Shown here: positions 35,235 to 44,382 of the stretch, piece by piece
Layout of the letters: each line of letters opens with the position of its first letter
Numbering within the stretch: position 1 is the stretch's first letter
NCBI RefSeq assembly: GCF_016919725.2
Contig: NZ_JAJERH010000033.1
Location: 1 to 45,853, forward strand
DNA length: 45,853 bases
Direction: 5' to 3'
Source of the DNA: Virgibacillus sp. AGTR
GTDB taxonomy: Bacteria > Bacillota > Bacilli > Bacillales > Amphibacillaceae
The notes under the pieces: generated by a model
The model's input: only the letters and a program-made list of their open reading frames with translations
What the model was told of the DNA's origin: nothing
Database searches by the model: none
Made by a program: the position numbers and the translations under genes

Positions 35235-35235
35235 C

Positions 35236-35754
35236 CTATTCTGTTAACTTTGTATCTTTTAACGCATTTTCCTCTGCTGGAATTCGAACAGTTAATAACA
35301 GGATGTGCAACAACGGAAACAATACTGCCGTTATATATGCCTCAAACAACAAGGGGATAACCAATAATTCAATTCCCACTACGATATAATTGGGATGTTT
35401 TACATATTTATATGGACCTTTCCTCACTAAAGGGAACTGTGGAGATATTATGATTTTCGTGTTCCAAAACTTACCTAACGATGAAATACACCAAAAACGT
35501 ACGAACTGGAGCAATAGAAACAGTACAAACAAATAAATGTTAAATTGGAACGTAGCTGGATGCCTTAGTAATACCTCGACAATTAGCGAGAGAAAGAATA
35601 AGCTGTGTACAAGGATAAACCACTTATAATGCTCTTCCCCTCTTTCTACCCCACCTCTTTCTTTTATCCAGACTTCATTTCGTTTGGCAATGTTCAGCTC
35701 AACTAATCGTTGTACGATAATAAAGCACAGTATAACCCACATAAATAATGGCAT
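35236..35754 (-). CDS. bpsB: Isoprenylcysteine carboxyl methyltransferase-like, alkylpyrone O-methyltransferase
   Basis: A 172-residue membrane methyltransferase of the ICMT family, with four to five hydrophobic segments and the SAM-binding GPYKYVKHPNYIVVGIELL motif near residue 125. With a type III polyketide synthase upstream, it matches B. subtilis BpsB (YpbQ), which methylates alkylpyrones. ATG 35754 shares its A with the last base of the bpsA stop (TAATG), so the two are translationally coupled; a GTG at 35766 is less likely. Likely membrane-located. Confidence 0.9.
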   Translation of the reverse strand: MPLFMWVILCFIIVQRLVELNIAKRNEVWIKERGGVERGEEHYKWFILVHSLFFLSLIVEVLLRHPATFQFNIYLFVLFLLLQFVRFWCISSLGKFWNTKIIISPQFPLVRKGPYKYVKHPNYIVVGIELLVIPLLFEAYITAVLFPLLHILLLTVRIPAEENALKDTKLTE

Positions 35755-36842
35755 TAGTCTACCCACTCCATAAGTATTAACTCAGAGCTAAAGCCTGGGC
35801 CAAGTGCTGATATTACACTTTTTTCTCCCTTAGAAATGGCTTCCTTCATCCAGGCACCTAGGACATAGAGAACGGTGGCAGATGACATATTACCATGATT
35901 ACGTAACACATTAATAGAATGCTTAAATTTTTCAGGCTTGGCTTGTAGAACTTTTTCCATGGAATCGATTACTTTTTTACCCCCTGGATGAGCAATAAAC
36001 GAATGTATATCCTGTTCATTTATTCGTGTTGCTTGCAGAAAGATTTGTAAATGCTCTCGCCAAAACGTTTCTACTAGAGCAGGTATACTTTTCGAAAAAA
36101 TAACCTCAAAGCCACCATCAGTTATATCCCACCCCATTACGGATATACTGTCTTTTTTTGTGTATGAATGAGATTGCAGAAGCTTGGGAATAGAGCCTTT
36201 TTTCTTGCGTAATATTAAAGACTTCTCACCAACCGCTAATGCCGCACTTATTCCATCACCAAATAACGCTGTTCCAATGATATTACTCTTTTTCATATCC
36301 CCTTTTTGAAACGTCAAACTACATAGTTCACAGCAAACAATCAATGCAGATTTATCTGGATTAGCTGTTAACCAATCATAAGCTCTTGATAATCCAATTG
36401 CCCCACCAGCACAGCCTAACCCCCATAAAGGCATTCGCTTTATATCTGATCGAAAAGGTCGTTCATTAAATAGATGAATATCCATAGATGGCGTTGCTAT
36501 ACCTGTACTAGACACAAATATGATCATATCTATTTCCTCATACAAAACAGGTTCATCTAAAAATTGTTGATTCGTTAAGCAATCGTCTATTGCGCGCAGG
36601 GCATACTCTTTTGCATAGGTCGTATAAAGCTCGTTTCTTTCCTTAAAGGAGTGATCTCGTAAAAACCATTCTGAGTCAACAACAAATTGGCGCTCATTGA
36701 CCTGCGCATTGTCAAATACCGGAAGCAGCCGTGATCGTTGTCGAAGGGAATACGTAAATACTTTTTGCACAATTTGCTTTACTTCCTCTTGTGGCATACG
36801 ATAATTAGGAATACCGAGTCCTGTTGAACAAATATATGTCAT
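35754..36842 (-). CDS. bpsA: Type III polyketide synthase
   Basis: A 362-residue chalcone-synthase-like enzyme. The catalytic triad is Cys144 (GLGCAGGAIG), His285 (IAHPGGKK) and Asn318 (NHGNMSSATV). B. subtilis BpsA extends long-chain acyl-CoA with malonyl-CoA to triketide pyrones, and the partner BpsB methylates them. The same product class is inferred here. AAGGAG precedes ATG 36842. The pair probably makes membrane-active alkylpyrones. Confidence 0.9.
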   Translation of the reverse strand: MTYICSTGLGIPNYRMPQEEVKQIVQKVFTYSLRQRSRLLPVFDNAQVNERQFVVDSEWFLRDHSFKERNELYTTYAKEYALRAIDDCLTNQQFLDEPVLYEEIDMIIFVSSTGIATPSMDIHLFNERPFRSDIKRMPLWGLGCAGGAIGLSRAYDWLTANPDKSALIVCCELCSLTFQKGDMKKSNIIGTALFGDGISAALAVGEKSLILRKKKGSIPKLLQSHSYTKKDSISVMGWDITDGGFEVIFSKSIPALVETFWREHLQIFLQATRINEQDIHSFIAHPGGKKVIDSMEKVLQAKPEKFKHSINVLRNHGNMSSATVLYVLGAWMKEAISKGEKSVISALGPGFSSELILMEWVD

Positions 36843-36878
36843 GGAATACTCCTTCTTTTAGAAAGCAAACAGCTCAAC

Positions 36879-38381
36879 TTAGTTAAACTGATAAATAGCT
36901 GCATACTTTTGCTTTAAGTATCTTACTAAGTAATCAGGATTTAATCCTTCGTTTGTAACATCCTTGATAATTTCAAGTGGTTTCTTCATCTTGCCATGTT
37001 GATGTACAGCTTCGGATAACCATTGTTTAATTCTACGACAGTCTCCGGTCATAATAATTTCATCAACGTTTACTTCACTTCTTAAGGTGTGATTCAACTG
37101 TGCAGCATACATATACCCTAATGCATACGAAGGAAAATAACCAAAATCGCCTCCTGCCCAATGGATATCCTGAAGGACTCCTTCTCTATTAGTTGGAGGG
37201 TTTATTCCTAAATAAGCCACCATTTTCTCATTCCATAGCTTAGGTAAATCTTGCACGTTAATCTCTCCATTAATCAAAGCTTTTTCAAGCTCGTAACGTA
37301 CCATGATATGAAGTGAATAGGTTAATTCATCTGCTTCAATGCGTATGAATGAGGGCTTCACTTCATTTACTGCACGAAAGAATTGGTCCAACTCTACATC
37401 CCTAAAGTGCTGGGGGGCATATGATTGAAACTCTTGATAATTAGCTTCCCAAAATGTATGACTCCTTGCTATAAAGTTTTCCCAAAATAATGATTGTGAT
37501 TCATGAATTCCCATTGACGTTCCTGTTGCAAGCGGTGTATTCATTAAGCTTTCTGCAATATTTTGTTCGTATAATGCATGTCCGCCTTCATGAATAGTCC
37601 CAAAGATCGCCATTCTAAAATCGTTTTCATCGTATCTTGTAGTAATTCGTACATCATTTCGATTGAGCGCAATTGCAAAGGGATGAATGGTTTCGTCTAA
37701 TCGACCAGATTGAAAATCATAGCCCATTTGCTTTAAAATTATTTTGGTAAAGGCTTCCTGATCATTTTTAGGAAAATGTGCTTGCAAAACATCGGTGTCA
37801 GGCTTTACAGGACTTGCTTTGATTTGATCCAATAGAGATACTAACGATGTGCGCAATGCAGGAAAAACCTCATCTAACATCGTTGTTGTTACCCCAGGCT
37901 CGAAGTTATGTAGTAATGCATCATAGATATTATGCTCATATCCCCAATAAGTAGCAAATTGTTTATTATAATCGACTAGTTTCTCTAAATATGGTTGAAA
38001 CAATTGGAAATCATCGTTTTGCCTAGCTTCTTGCCAGACGGCTTCAGATTTGGATTGCGTCATAATAAATTCTCTATACAGTTCATGAGGTATTTTACGA
38101 TTTCTTTCATAATTTTCCTCACAAACCTCAACTGTCCTTTTTAATATTGGATCAGTCGTATCATTTTTTAAAGCATCAATAAAATGTTTCATTTTATCAG
38201 AAGTTTCCAGCTTATGAATCTTTTCTCCCAGAAAACCAGCAACTTCAGAACGTTGTTCGACACCATGATTAGGTATTTTGGTACGCATATCCCAATGAAT
38301 TAGCATCAATGACTCATTATAAGCACTTATTTCACGTAAGTAATGTCTAAAGTCTTTCTCTACGGTATTTATAGTTGTCAT
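36879..38381 (-). CDS. Carboxypeptidase M32 (Taq family)
   Basis: A 500-residue cytosolic metallocarboxypeptidase removing C-terminal residues. The zinc motif HEGGHALYEQ (HEXXH) lies near residue 260, with HESQSLFWENF supplying the third ligand Glu. The DPFAIALNRND-like segment (here HPFAIALNRNDVRITTR) and GYFPSYALGYMYAAQ near the C-terminus are M32 signatures. It is the orthologue of B. subtilis YpwA. Its start overlaps the end of the upstream rRNA methylase gene by four bases, suggesting one transcript. Confidence 0.92.
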   Translation of the reverse strand: MTTINTVEKDFRHYLREISAYNESLMLIHWDMRTKIPNHGVEQRSEVAGFLGEKIHKLETSDKMKHFIDALKNDTTDPILKRTVEVCEENYERNRKIPHELYREFIMTQSKSEAVWQEARQNDDFQLFQPYLEKLVDYNKQFATYWGYEHNIYDALLHNFEPGVTTTMLDEVFPALRTSLVSLLDQIKASPVKPDTDVLQAHFPKNDQEAFTKIILKQMGYDFQSGRLDETIHPFAIALNRNDVRITTRYDENDFRMAIFGTIHEGGHALYEQNIAESLMNTPLATGTSMGIHESQSLFWENFIARSHTFWEANYQEFQSYAPQHFRDVELDQFFRAVNEVKPSFIRIEADELTYSLHIMVRYELEKALINGEINVQDLPKLWNEKMVAYLGINPPTNREGVLQDIHWAGGDFGYFPSYALGYMYAAQLNHTLRSEVNVDEIIMTGDCRRIKQWLSEAVHQHGKMKKPLEIIKDVTNEGLNPDYLVRYLKQKYAAIYQFN

Positions 38382-39520
38382 TCCAAATCCTCCCTCACCT
38401 TTTTACCAAAATATTGATAATAATCTGTTCGGATATATCCATTAAATAACTTTCGTTTCTTCGTCGCTCTTTGACCAAATGCTTTTTCAAAGTTTTCGTA
38501 AGCGGTTAGTATATAAATGCTCCAGCTTTCATGATGTTTCATAACAGAGCCTAAATCATTAGCAATTTTTGCAGCATGCTTATAATCACCAAGCCTTTGT
38601 CCATATGGAGGATTGCCAATAAGATAACCATTATGCTTGCGAATCGTTAAATCCTTTACTTGCATCTGCTTCCATGTTATCAAGTCCCCTAATCCTGATT
38701 CCATCGCATTTTGCTTTGCAATGTCTATCATTTTATGATCAATGTCAGAGCCGATAATTTCTAACTTTTGATCATAGTTTGCTTTATCTTCTGCTTCTTG
38801 AAAAGCATCCTCCCAATGCTTTCTTTTTATGAAGCTCCATTCTTCTGAAGCAAACTCACGGTTAAAGCCAGGTGCAATATTCTGACCAATTAACGCAGCT
38901 TCAATAGCAATCGTTCCTGACCCACAAAAGGGATCTATTAATGTTTCATCTGCATGCCAGTTAGTTAGCATAATTAAAGATGCAGCAAGGGTTTCCTTTA
39001 AAGGGGCATCCCCCTGCCCTACTCGATATCCTCTTTTATGTAATCCTGTGCCAGAAGTATCAATCGTCAGAGTAGCTTCATCCTTCAAAAGAGCAATCTC
39101 AACTTTAAACATAGCACCAGACTCAGGTAATTTAGAAACAATTCCATACTTTAATTTTAACCGTTCAACGATTGCTTTTTTTGTTATGGCCTGACAATCG
39201 GGAACACTATACAGCTTAGACTTAACCGATTTTCCGATTACTGGAACTTGTCCGTCCTCTGCAATATATTTCTCCCAAGGCAATGACTTGGTACCTTCAA
39301 ATAACTCCTCAAAGGAGCTAGCTTTAAAAGTACCTACCTGTAATTTAACCCGATCAGCGGAGCGTAGCCATAAATTACAACGAGGAATAGCAGAGATAGG
39401 CGCTTCAAAAATAACCTTTCCGTTCTCTACGTGTGTTTCATAGCCTAATGCATTTACCTCTTTAGCCACAACTGCTTCTAATCCCATAGCTGCTGTTGCA
39501 ATTAATGTTACAGTTTGCAT
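38378..39520 (-). CDS. THUMP-domain rRNA methyltransferase (RlmL-like, YpsC)
   Basis: A 380-residue enzyme. The N-terminal ferredoxin-like and THUMP domains (about residues 1-160) bind RNA. The C-terminal class I methyltransferase has the SAM loop IDPFCGSGTIAIEAALIG and the catalytic GNPPYGQRLGD (NPPY), typical of N2-guanine methylation. It corresponds to B. subtilis YpsC, a predicted 23S rRNA m2G methyltransferase. It lies just downstream of rnpB, as in B. subtilis, and overlaps the M32 gene. Confidence 0.92.
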   Translation of the reverse strand: MQTVTLIATAAMGLEAVVAKEVNALGYETHVENGKVIFEAPISAIPRCNLWLRSADRVKLQVGTFKASSFEELFEGTKSLPWEKYIAEDGQVPVIGKSVKSKLYSVPDCQAITKKAIVERLKLKYGIVSKLPESGAMFKVEIALLKDEATLTIDTSGTGLHKRGYRVGQGDAPLKETLAASLIMLTNWHADETLIDPFCGSGTIAIEAALIGQNIAPGFNREFASEEWSFIKRKHWEDAFQEAEDKANYDQKLEIIGSDIDHKMIDIAKQNAMESGLGDLITWKQMQVKDLTIRKHNGYLIGNPPYGQRLGDYKHAAKIANDLGSVMKHHESWSIYILTAYENFEKAFGQRATKKRKLFNGYIRTDYYQYFGKKVREDLE

Positions 39521-39606
39521 ATATAATTAATTCCTTTCCTATCAGTATCATGTTTTCCATAGTTTATCATATCTACATACGGTTTATGAACGCTACTGAA
39601 AATAAA

Positions 39607-39645
39607 AAACCTTTCCAATAACCCAAAAGGGAATCAGAAAGGTTT
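39607..39645 (-). terminator. Terminator of rnpB
   Basis: On the minus strand AAACCTTTC (39645-39637) pairs with GGAAAGGTTT (39616-39607), then TTTATTTT. It lies about 20 bases after the 3' end of the RNA. Confidence 0.75.
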
Positions 39646-39661
39646 ATTTCCTCGTCATAGA

Positions 39662-40053
39662 CCAATTAAATACTCGATAAGCCATGTTCTGTTCCATTGT
39701 ACTGCCATCGGTGGTCAACCTCGTACGCCGGTTGTAATCATCTATCTACAAGTTTATACTTGTCCCTTTTTCGGTTCATTTCCCTACTAAAGAGTGCCCC
39801 TACCATTATTTGGGTTGCTCACTCGTGGGGTTTACCTCGTTCCACCTGAAATGTTTCCAAATCAGCTACGTCACTGTGGCACCTTCAAGGCTAGCTTCCA
39901 TATCTAATAGACGTAGGTAGCTATCCTGCCGTTAACCAAATGGTTACCTTGACTTATGAATTCGTCAAGCACGAACACTACAAACATCGCAGTTTGTGTG
40001 AGCATGGACTTTCCTCTGTATATATTATACAGCGATCACATGAGTATTTAATT
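39662..40053 (-). ncRNA. rnpB: RNase P RNA, bacillary (type B)
   Basis: Conserved blocks read on the minus strand: AGAGGAAAGTCCATGCTC, TAGTGTTCGTGC, GACGGCAGG, GTGCCACAGTGACG, GTGGAACG-GGTAAACCCC, AGATAGATGATT, and the 3' GGAACA-AACATGGCTTA. Helix P1 closes ATTAAATACTC at the 5' end (40052-40042) with GAGTATTTAAT at the 3' end (39675-39665). This is the catalytic RNA that trims tRNA 5' ends. Exact ends are within a few bases. The location between gpsB and the RlmL-like gene matches B. subtilis. Confidence 0.95.
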
Positions 40054-40067
40054 TATTTCCTCAAATT

Positions 40068-40096
40068 ACTATACCATAAGTACTAGATTTAATCAA
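40068..40096 (-). promoter_or_regulatory. Promoter of rnpB
   Basis: On the minus strand TTGATT (40096-40091), 17-bp spacer, TATAGT (40073-40068). Start near 40061, a few bases before P1. Confidence 0.7.
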
Positions 40097-40146
40097 GTTT
40101 CCCTATGACTTTCATTTAGCTTTTGCTTTTCAACTGCCTTAACTTA

Positions 40147-40467
40147 TTAACTCTCTGTCTCAGCGAATTTCTTTCCGAAAACAGCCTTCTCCAAGTTTGA
40201 CAATCGTTTTAAAACATCATAATTTACTTGCGGATTAGGATTAGGTTGTGCAGAGCGTGTTTTGGGCGGCTGTTCCACGGTTGATGATTTTTTCAACCTA
40301 TCATTCTCTTGTTGAAGCCTTTCTAACTCTTGCTTAAAAGCATCATAATCCTGAATAATTAAATCTAAAAATTCATCAACTTCCTCTTGATTATAGCCCC
40401 GCATTGCTGTCTTAAAATCTTTTTCTAAAATATCTTTACTACTCAATTGTACTCGATTCGTACTCAC
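40147..40467 (-). CDS. gpsB: Cell-cycle protein GpsB
   Basis: A 106-residue coiled-coil protein. The N-terminal DivIVA-like domain ([34 protein letters not shown]) binds membrane and penicillin-binding proteins, and the C-terminal [18 protein letters not shown] helix trimerises. The middle is a Pro/Asn-rich linker. It coordinates wall synthesis between septum and side wall. It is immediately upstream of rnpB, the conserved Bacillus order. Confidence 0.95.
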   Translation of the reverse strand: MSTNRVQLSSKDILEKDFKTAMRGYNQEEVDEFLDLIIQDYDAFKQELERLQQENDRLKKSSTVEQPPKTRSAQPNPNPQVNYDVLKRLSNLEKAVFGKKFAETES

Positions 40468-40629
40468 AGTATCACCTCATCATGTCTACATGTTAATTTG
40501 TTCGTATCCATTTCCATTTCATTTAACATTTTATTAATTCTATTTATTTTTATGCCATTTCTTTCTACTTATTATAGCATTAAATTGTCAACCTGAAAAA
40601 TGAATGCATTATTCAGATTTATTCTCTTG

Positions 40630-41814
40630 CTATTCCTTCATTTTTATAATTATATAAAGTAACATACCCTGTTCAAAACAACCTAAATCAAGCATGGTTA
40701 TTGATTCTATTTTTTTCAGACGATAAATTAAGGTATTACGATGTATAAAAAGAGACTTTGCTGCCCTACTTATATTTAAATTGCTATCACAGTATACAAT
40801 AAAGTTATAACTGAGCTCCATAAAATCGTCATGCGCAAAAAACGGTTCTACTCGCCCGTTTAACTTCGACTGTATTTGAGAATTAAGCTGATACGGAATA
40901 AGTTGCATAAGTACATTCCAATCATAATAAGAATAGATGGCCGGTTCTATAGATAGCCTACTTGCAAATTCCACAAGCACCTCTGCCTCTTGATAGGATT
41001 GATACAAGAGGTGAAGAGCATCATATTTATATCCAGCAGCAATGGAAACAGTATGAATATTATAATCATGCAACCTTTTAATGAGCAGTACGCTTTTGTT
41101 TTTAAATTCTGCCATAAACTGATGAAAAACGGTGTCATCCGTAATCGGCTTTAATAAAATAATTTTTTCTGGATTTAAAAACGTACAAATATGATGTAAG
41201 TCGTTGTTATATGTTTTTCGAATACACGCTAATATTTCTTTCTTCAAATAGTCTAAGGAATAGGCCTGTCGCTTATCCATCTGTATACTTTTAAGTAACG
41301 AATCTCCGATATTGATTACAATACAAAGGCGCTGTATTCCTTCTTCTATCTGCAATACCTTGCAATAGTGGGCGACTCTTTCTTTATGTCGGTTTCCATC
41401 TAACAAGATATATTGCACAAATGACTCTAACGTTTTTGCTTCTAAGTCCTCTATATGCGTATGAATTGTTTCTTGCCATATCATTTCCACATACTTCTTA
41501 ATAAGCTCTGCATATGGTTTAACCTCCAACGGATTTCCGATGATACCTAGCACTCCAATGGTTTGAGAATCTAAATGTAATGGAACTGCTACACCAGGTA
41601 AAACATTCGTCATACTAGAAATTTTGTCATTATCAAATAAGATGGTTCGATTCTCTTTAATAACTTCTATTGAGGGAGTATGTAATGTTCCAATTCGTTC
41701 AGCATTTGTATCCCCAATAATATATCCTCTCTTATCACTTAAACTAATGGGAAAAGGCGAAATTTTTGAAACCGCTTTCACTGTTCGTTGTGCAAATTGT
41801 ACAAAACGTTCCAT
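40630..41814 (-). CDS. CdaR-family (sugar diacid regulator) transcription factor
   Basis: A 394-residue regulator. Residues 1-135 form the diacid-recognition domain (FAQRTVKAVSKISPFPISLSD, GTLHTPSIEVIKE, GVAVPLHLDSQTIGVLGIIG). A variable middle follows. Residues about 335-390 form the PucR-type HTH (DSNLNISRAAKSLFIHRNTLIYRLKKIE). Relatives activate pathways for organic acids or amino acids in response to the substrate. It is divergent from the oxidase-OCD-symporter genes and is the likely local activator. A perfect cre consensus lies inside its first codons (41767-41780). Confidence 0.88.
   Translation of the reverse strand: MERFVQFAQRTVKAVSKISPFPISLSDKRGYIIGDTNAERIGTLHTPSIEVIKENRTILFDNDKISSMTNVLPGVAVPLHLDSQTIGVLGIIGNPLEVKPYAELIKKYVEMIWQETIHTHIEDLEAKTLESFVQYILLDGNRHKERVAHYCKVLQIEEGIQRLCIVINIGDSLLKSIQMDKRQAYSLDYLKKEILACIRKTYNNDLHHICTFLNPEKIILLKPITDDTVFHQFMAEFKNKSVLLIKRLHDYNIHTVSIAAGYKYDALHLLYQSYQEAEVLVEFASRLSIEPAIYSYYDWNVLMQLIPYQLNSQIQSKLNGRVEPFFAHDDFMELSYNFIVYCDSNLNISRAAKSLFIHRNTLIYRLKKIESITMLDLGCFEQGMLLYIIIKMKE
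41767..41780. promoter_or_regulatory. Consensus cre site (CcpA) inside the 5' end of the CdaR-type gene
   Basis: TGAAACCGCTTTCA fits TGWAANCGNTNWCA at every position. It lies about 35 bases inside the regulator gene, a common place for CcpA roadblock sites, so the cluster may be silenced by preferred sugars. Confidence 0.55.
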
Positions 41815-41937
41815 CTACTTTTCTTCCTTTTATATGGGTATTTTCTAATATTTTATCATAATTTTGATTATTTAAAATAATTATTTCTCTAAGAAATTTT
41901 GTATAGTTTTGACATAGATTTTCCAGTCTAGCTTAGG

Positions 41938-41953
41938 TTATAACTAGTTATAA
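41938..41953. promoter_or_regulatory. 16-bp perfect palindrome in the divergent control region
   Basis: TTATAACTAGTTATAA is its own reverse complement. It lies 18 bases before the oxidase ribosome binding site, about where a -10 element would be (TATAAT at 41949-41954). It is a candidate operator for the divergent CdaR-type regulator. Confidence 0.5.
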
Positions 41954-41983
41954 TCATTCCACATATAACTTGAGGTGATTTTC

Positions 41984-43150
41984 GTGCGTAAGAAAGCAGA
42001 TATTATCATTATTGGTGGCGGTGTAATTGGCTCAAGCGTTGCCTACAATTTATTAAATGACGGTTACGATGGAGCAATTATTGTATTAGAAAAAGACCCG
42101 ATGTATGAATTTTCTTCTACCCCTAGAAGTGCTGGTGGTATCAGACAATTATTTACTACGTCTATTAATATTCAAATAAGCAGATATAGCTTACAAAAAT
42201 ATAAAACGTTTCCAACCGACATGGCAATTCATGGAGAAACTGCTGAGATCGATTTTAAACAGCGAGGATACTTGTTTCTCGCCAAAGACGAAAATGTAAA
42301 CCAGTTAAAAAAGCAATGTGAACGACAGCGACAATTTGGTGTTCCTTCCGACTTTTTAACACCACAAGAGCTGCTAACTATCATTCCAGAATTAACTATA
42401 TCCGATTTACAGGGTGGGCTGTACTGTGAGGAAGATGGCTACCTTGACCCATACTCTGTTATGCAAGGCTATGCTAAAAAGGCCAAGCATCTAGGTGCTA
42501 CGTATATATATGAAGAGGTTGACACTATTCTAAAAGACAATGATTGTGTCACCGGAATACAATTAGCGAATGGAGAAAGCTACTATGCTCCAATTGTTAT
42601 TAATTGCGCTGGCCCATGGGCTGCTGCGCTAAGTGAGAAAATAGCGCTACCTTTACCAATCGTACCTTTAAAACGTCAAATTATTCAGTTCGATATCGAA
42701 GAACCCTTACATAATAACCTTCCTCTAACTGTAGATCCAACAGGCGTTTATTTCCGTCACGAAGGAAAACAATTGATTTCAGGTTATTCAGAGCAAGTAA
42801 AGCCAGGTATTGATTTTTCGTGGAGACGCTCCTTCTTTTTAGAACAATTATGGCCCGTGCTAGGTCATCGAATTTCTAATTTTGAATGTGCAAAGATTCG
42901 TAGTGGATGGGCAGGGATGTACAGCTTTAATACGATCGACCAAAATGCGATTATCGGTGAGCACCCTAAATTAAATGGATATTATACCGCATGTGGCTTC
43001 AGTGGTCATGGAATGCAGCAGGCTCCTGCTGTAGGTAAAGGGTTATCCGAGTTGATCCGATTAGGTAAATATGAGTCCTTGAACCTTCATCCATTAAGAT
43101 TTGAACGATTTCAAGAAAAGGAATTGCTTATTGAGGGTGCTATAGTTTAA
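41984..43150 (+). CDS. FAD-dependent amino acid oxidase, DAO/sarcosine oxidase-beta family
   Basis: A 388-residue flavoprotein. The N-terminal ADIIIIGGGVIGSSVAYNLL binds FAD, SSTPRSAGGIRQLF lines the flavin, and the C-terminal GYYTACGFSGHGMQQAPAVGKGLSELI closes the site. The family oxidises D-amino acids, glycine, sarcosine or D-proline-type secondary amines to imines. It is first in a row with an OCD-family enzyme and a sodium symporter. GTG 41984 has GAGGTGA six bases upstream. The exact substrate is not readable. Confidence 0.88.
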   Translation: MRKKADIIIIGGGVIGSSVAYNLLNDGYDGAIIVLEKDPMYEFSSTPRSAGGIRQLFTTSINIQISRYSLQKYKTFPTDMAIHGETAEIDFKQRGYLFLAKDENVNQLKKQCERQRQFGVPSDFLTPQELLTIIPELTISDLQGGLYCEEDGYLDPYSVMQGYAKKAKHLGATYIYEEVDTILKDNDCVTGIQLANGESYYAPIVINCAGPWAAALSEKIALPLPIVPLKRQIIQFDIEEPLHNNLPLTVDPTGVYFRHEGKQLISGYSEQVKPGIDFSWRRSFFLEQLWPVLGHRISNFECAKIRSGWAGMYSFNTIDQNAIIGEHPKLNGYYTACGFSGHGMQQAPAVGKGLSELIRLGKYESLNLHPLRFERFQEKELLIEGAIV

Positions 43151-43176
43151 CAACGTAAACGAATGGAGGTCATTAC

Positions 43177-44139
43177 ATGTTATTTTTAAATGAATCGGCT
43201 ATAAAAGAAGCTGTATCCATGAAGCAAGTTATTCATGCAATTGATAACGCATATAAGCTCTACGGCTCTGGAGCATTTCACATGCCCACTCGAATGCAAC
43301 TACAGGATGAAACAAATACTTTATTGCTAATGCCTTGCCTAACTAATGAATCGATAGGTACAAAGTTGATTACATCTTTTCCAAATAACACGAGCCATCC
43401 TACCTTACAAGGACTTGTAATTTTAACTAGTCGCGAAACTGGCGAATGTCAAGCGCTTTTAGATGGGTCGTTTATAACAGGAATTCGAACAGGTGCAATT
43501 GGTGGCTCAGCCATTAGACATCTCGCAAATGTGGATGATAACAAACTGGCAATAATTGGAACAGGTGTACAAGGGCTGTATCAAGCTATTGCAGCATGCA
43601 CGGAGCGGCCGATTAAGGATATTTATTTGTACAATCGAACGACGGATAAATTACCAGCCTTTAGTGAAAAGCTCAAAGCATGGATCCCTGCAAACATCCA
43701 TATCCATATGACTTCTACAATTGAAGAAGCAATTACATTTGCTCATATCATTATTTGCTCAACTACTTCGAATTCACCTGTTCTTCCTAATGACCCCGAC
43801 TTATTAACAAACAAGCTTATTATCGGTATTGGTTCCTTTCAACCAACCATGCGAGAATTTCCAGAAGTATTGTATCAATTAGCGGACCGCCTTTATATTG
43901 ATACGGAAGACGCTATTATCGAGTCGGGGGATGTACAATATCCACTAGAAAAAGGCTACCTACCAAAAGACTCCATCATATCCATGTCGAAGCTGGTTAT
44001 GTCAAATGAAGAAGTGTCTCGTTCCCCTGATAAAAGCATCCTTTTTAAATCTACAGGTATGGCTTTATTTGACGTAGTTGTATCGCAATTGGTCTATCGG
44101 CAGGCTCTCAAGAAAGGAGTTGGTCAGCAGCTAACCTAG
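43177..44139 (+). CDS. Ornithine cyclodeaminase / mu-crystallin family protein
   Basis: A 320-residue NAD(P)-dependent enzyme. The Rossmann motif is LAIIGTGVQGLYQAIA near residue 130. The substrate-site Lys is in GTKLITSFPNN, the Arg in GIRTGAIGGSAIRHLA, and the catalytic Asp in STGMALFDVV. Family members include ornithine cyclodeaminase, alanine dehydrogenase and delta1-pyrroline-2-carboxylate (ketimine) reductase. Following an oxidase that would make an imino acid, ketimine reduction is an attractive guess. GGAGG precedes ATG 43177, 26 bases after the oxidase stop. Confidence 0.88.
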   Translation: MLFLNESAIKEAVSMKQVIHAIDNAYKLYGSGAFHMPTRMQLQDETNTLLLMPCLTNESIGTKLITSFPNNTSHPTLQGLVILTSRETGECQALLDGSFITGIRTGAIGGSAIRHLANVDDNKLAIIGTGVQGLYQAIAACTERPIKDIYLYNRTTDKLPAFSEKLKAWIPANIHIHMTSTIEEAITFAHIIICSTTSNSPVLPNDPDLLTNKLIIGIGSFQPTMREFPEVLYQLADRLYIDTEDAIIESGDVQYPLEKGYLPKDSIISMSKLVMSNEEVSRSPDKSILFKSTGMALFDVVVSQLVYRQALKKGVGQQLT

Positions 44140-44382
44140 AGTAAAAAACTCTCTATAGGAGGGTGAGCGACCATAAGCGGTGTGGAGAATGAGGGCATGG
44201 TTATATCCCTTTTCAACCAAATGTACACAATTTGGCTGTTAGGATGGATAAAACCCGGTTAGAATATTCTGTACTCTGATTAAACGCTTTATCCATCAAT
44301 ACATTCAATGAAATGGTGCTTGATTAATTCTAAGAAAACAAGAGCATTTTGAAGATAATTAAAGTATATAGAGGGAGGAATT
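44140..44382. other. Intergenic region with stacked inverted repeats
   Basis: Between the OCD gene and the symporter. GATGGATAAA (44243-44252) pairs perfectly with TTTATCCATC (44288-44297), enclosing a smaller AGAATATTCT palindrome. Just before it, CCAAAT and ATTTGG form another stem-loop (about 44217-44235). No T-run terminator follows. It may be a structured leader or a processing site. Confidence 0.4.
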
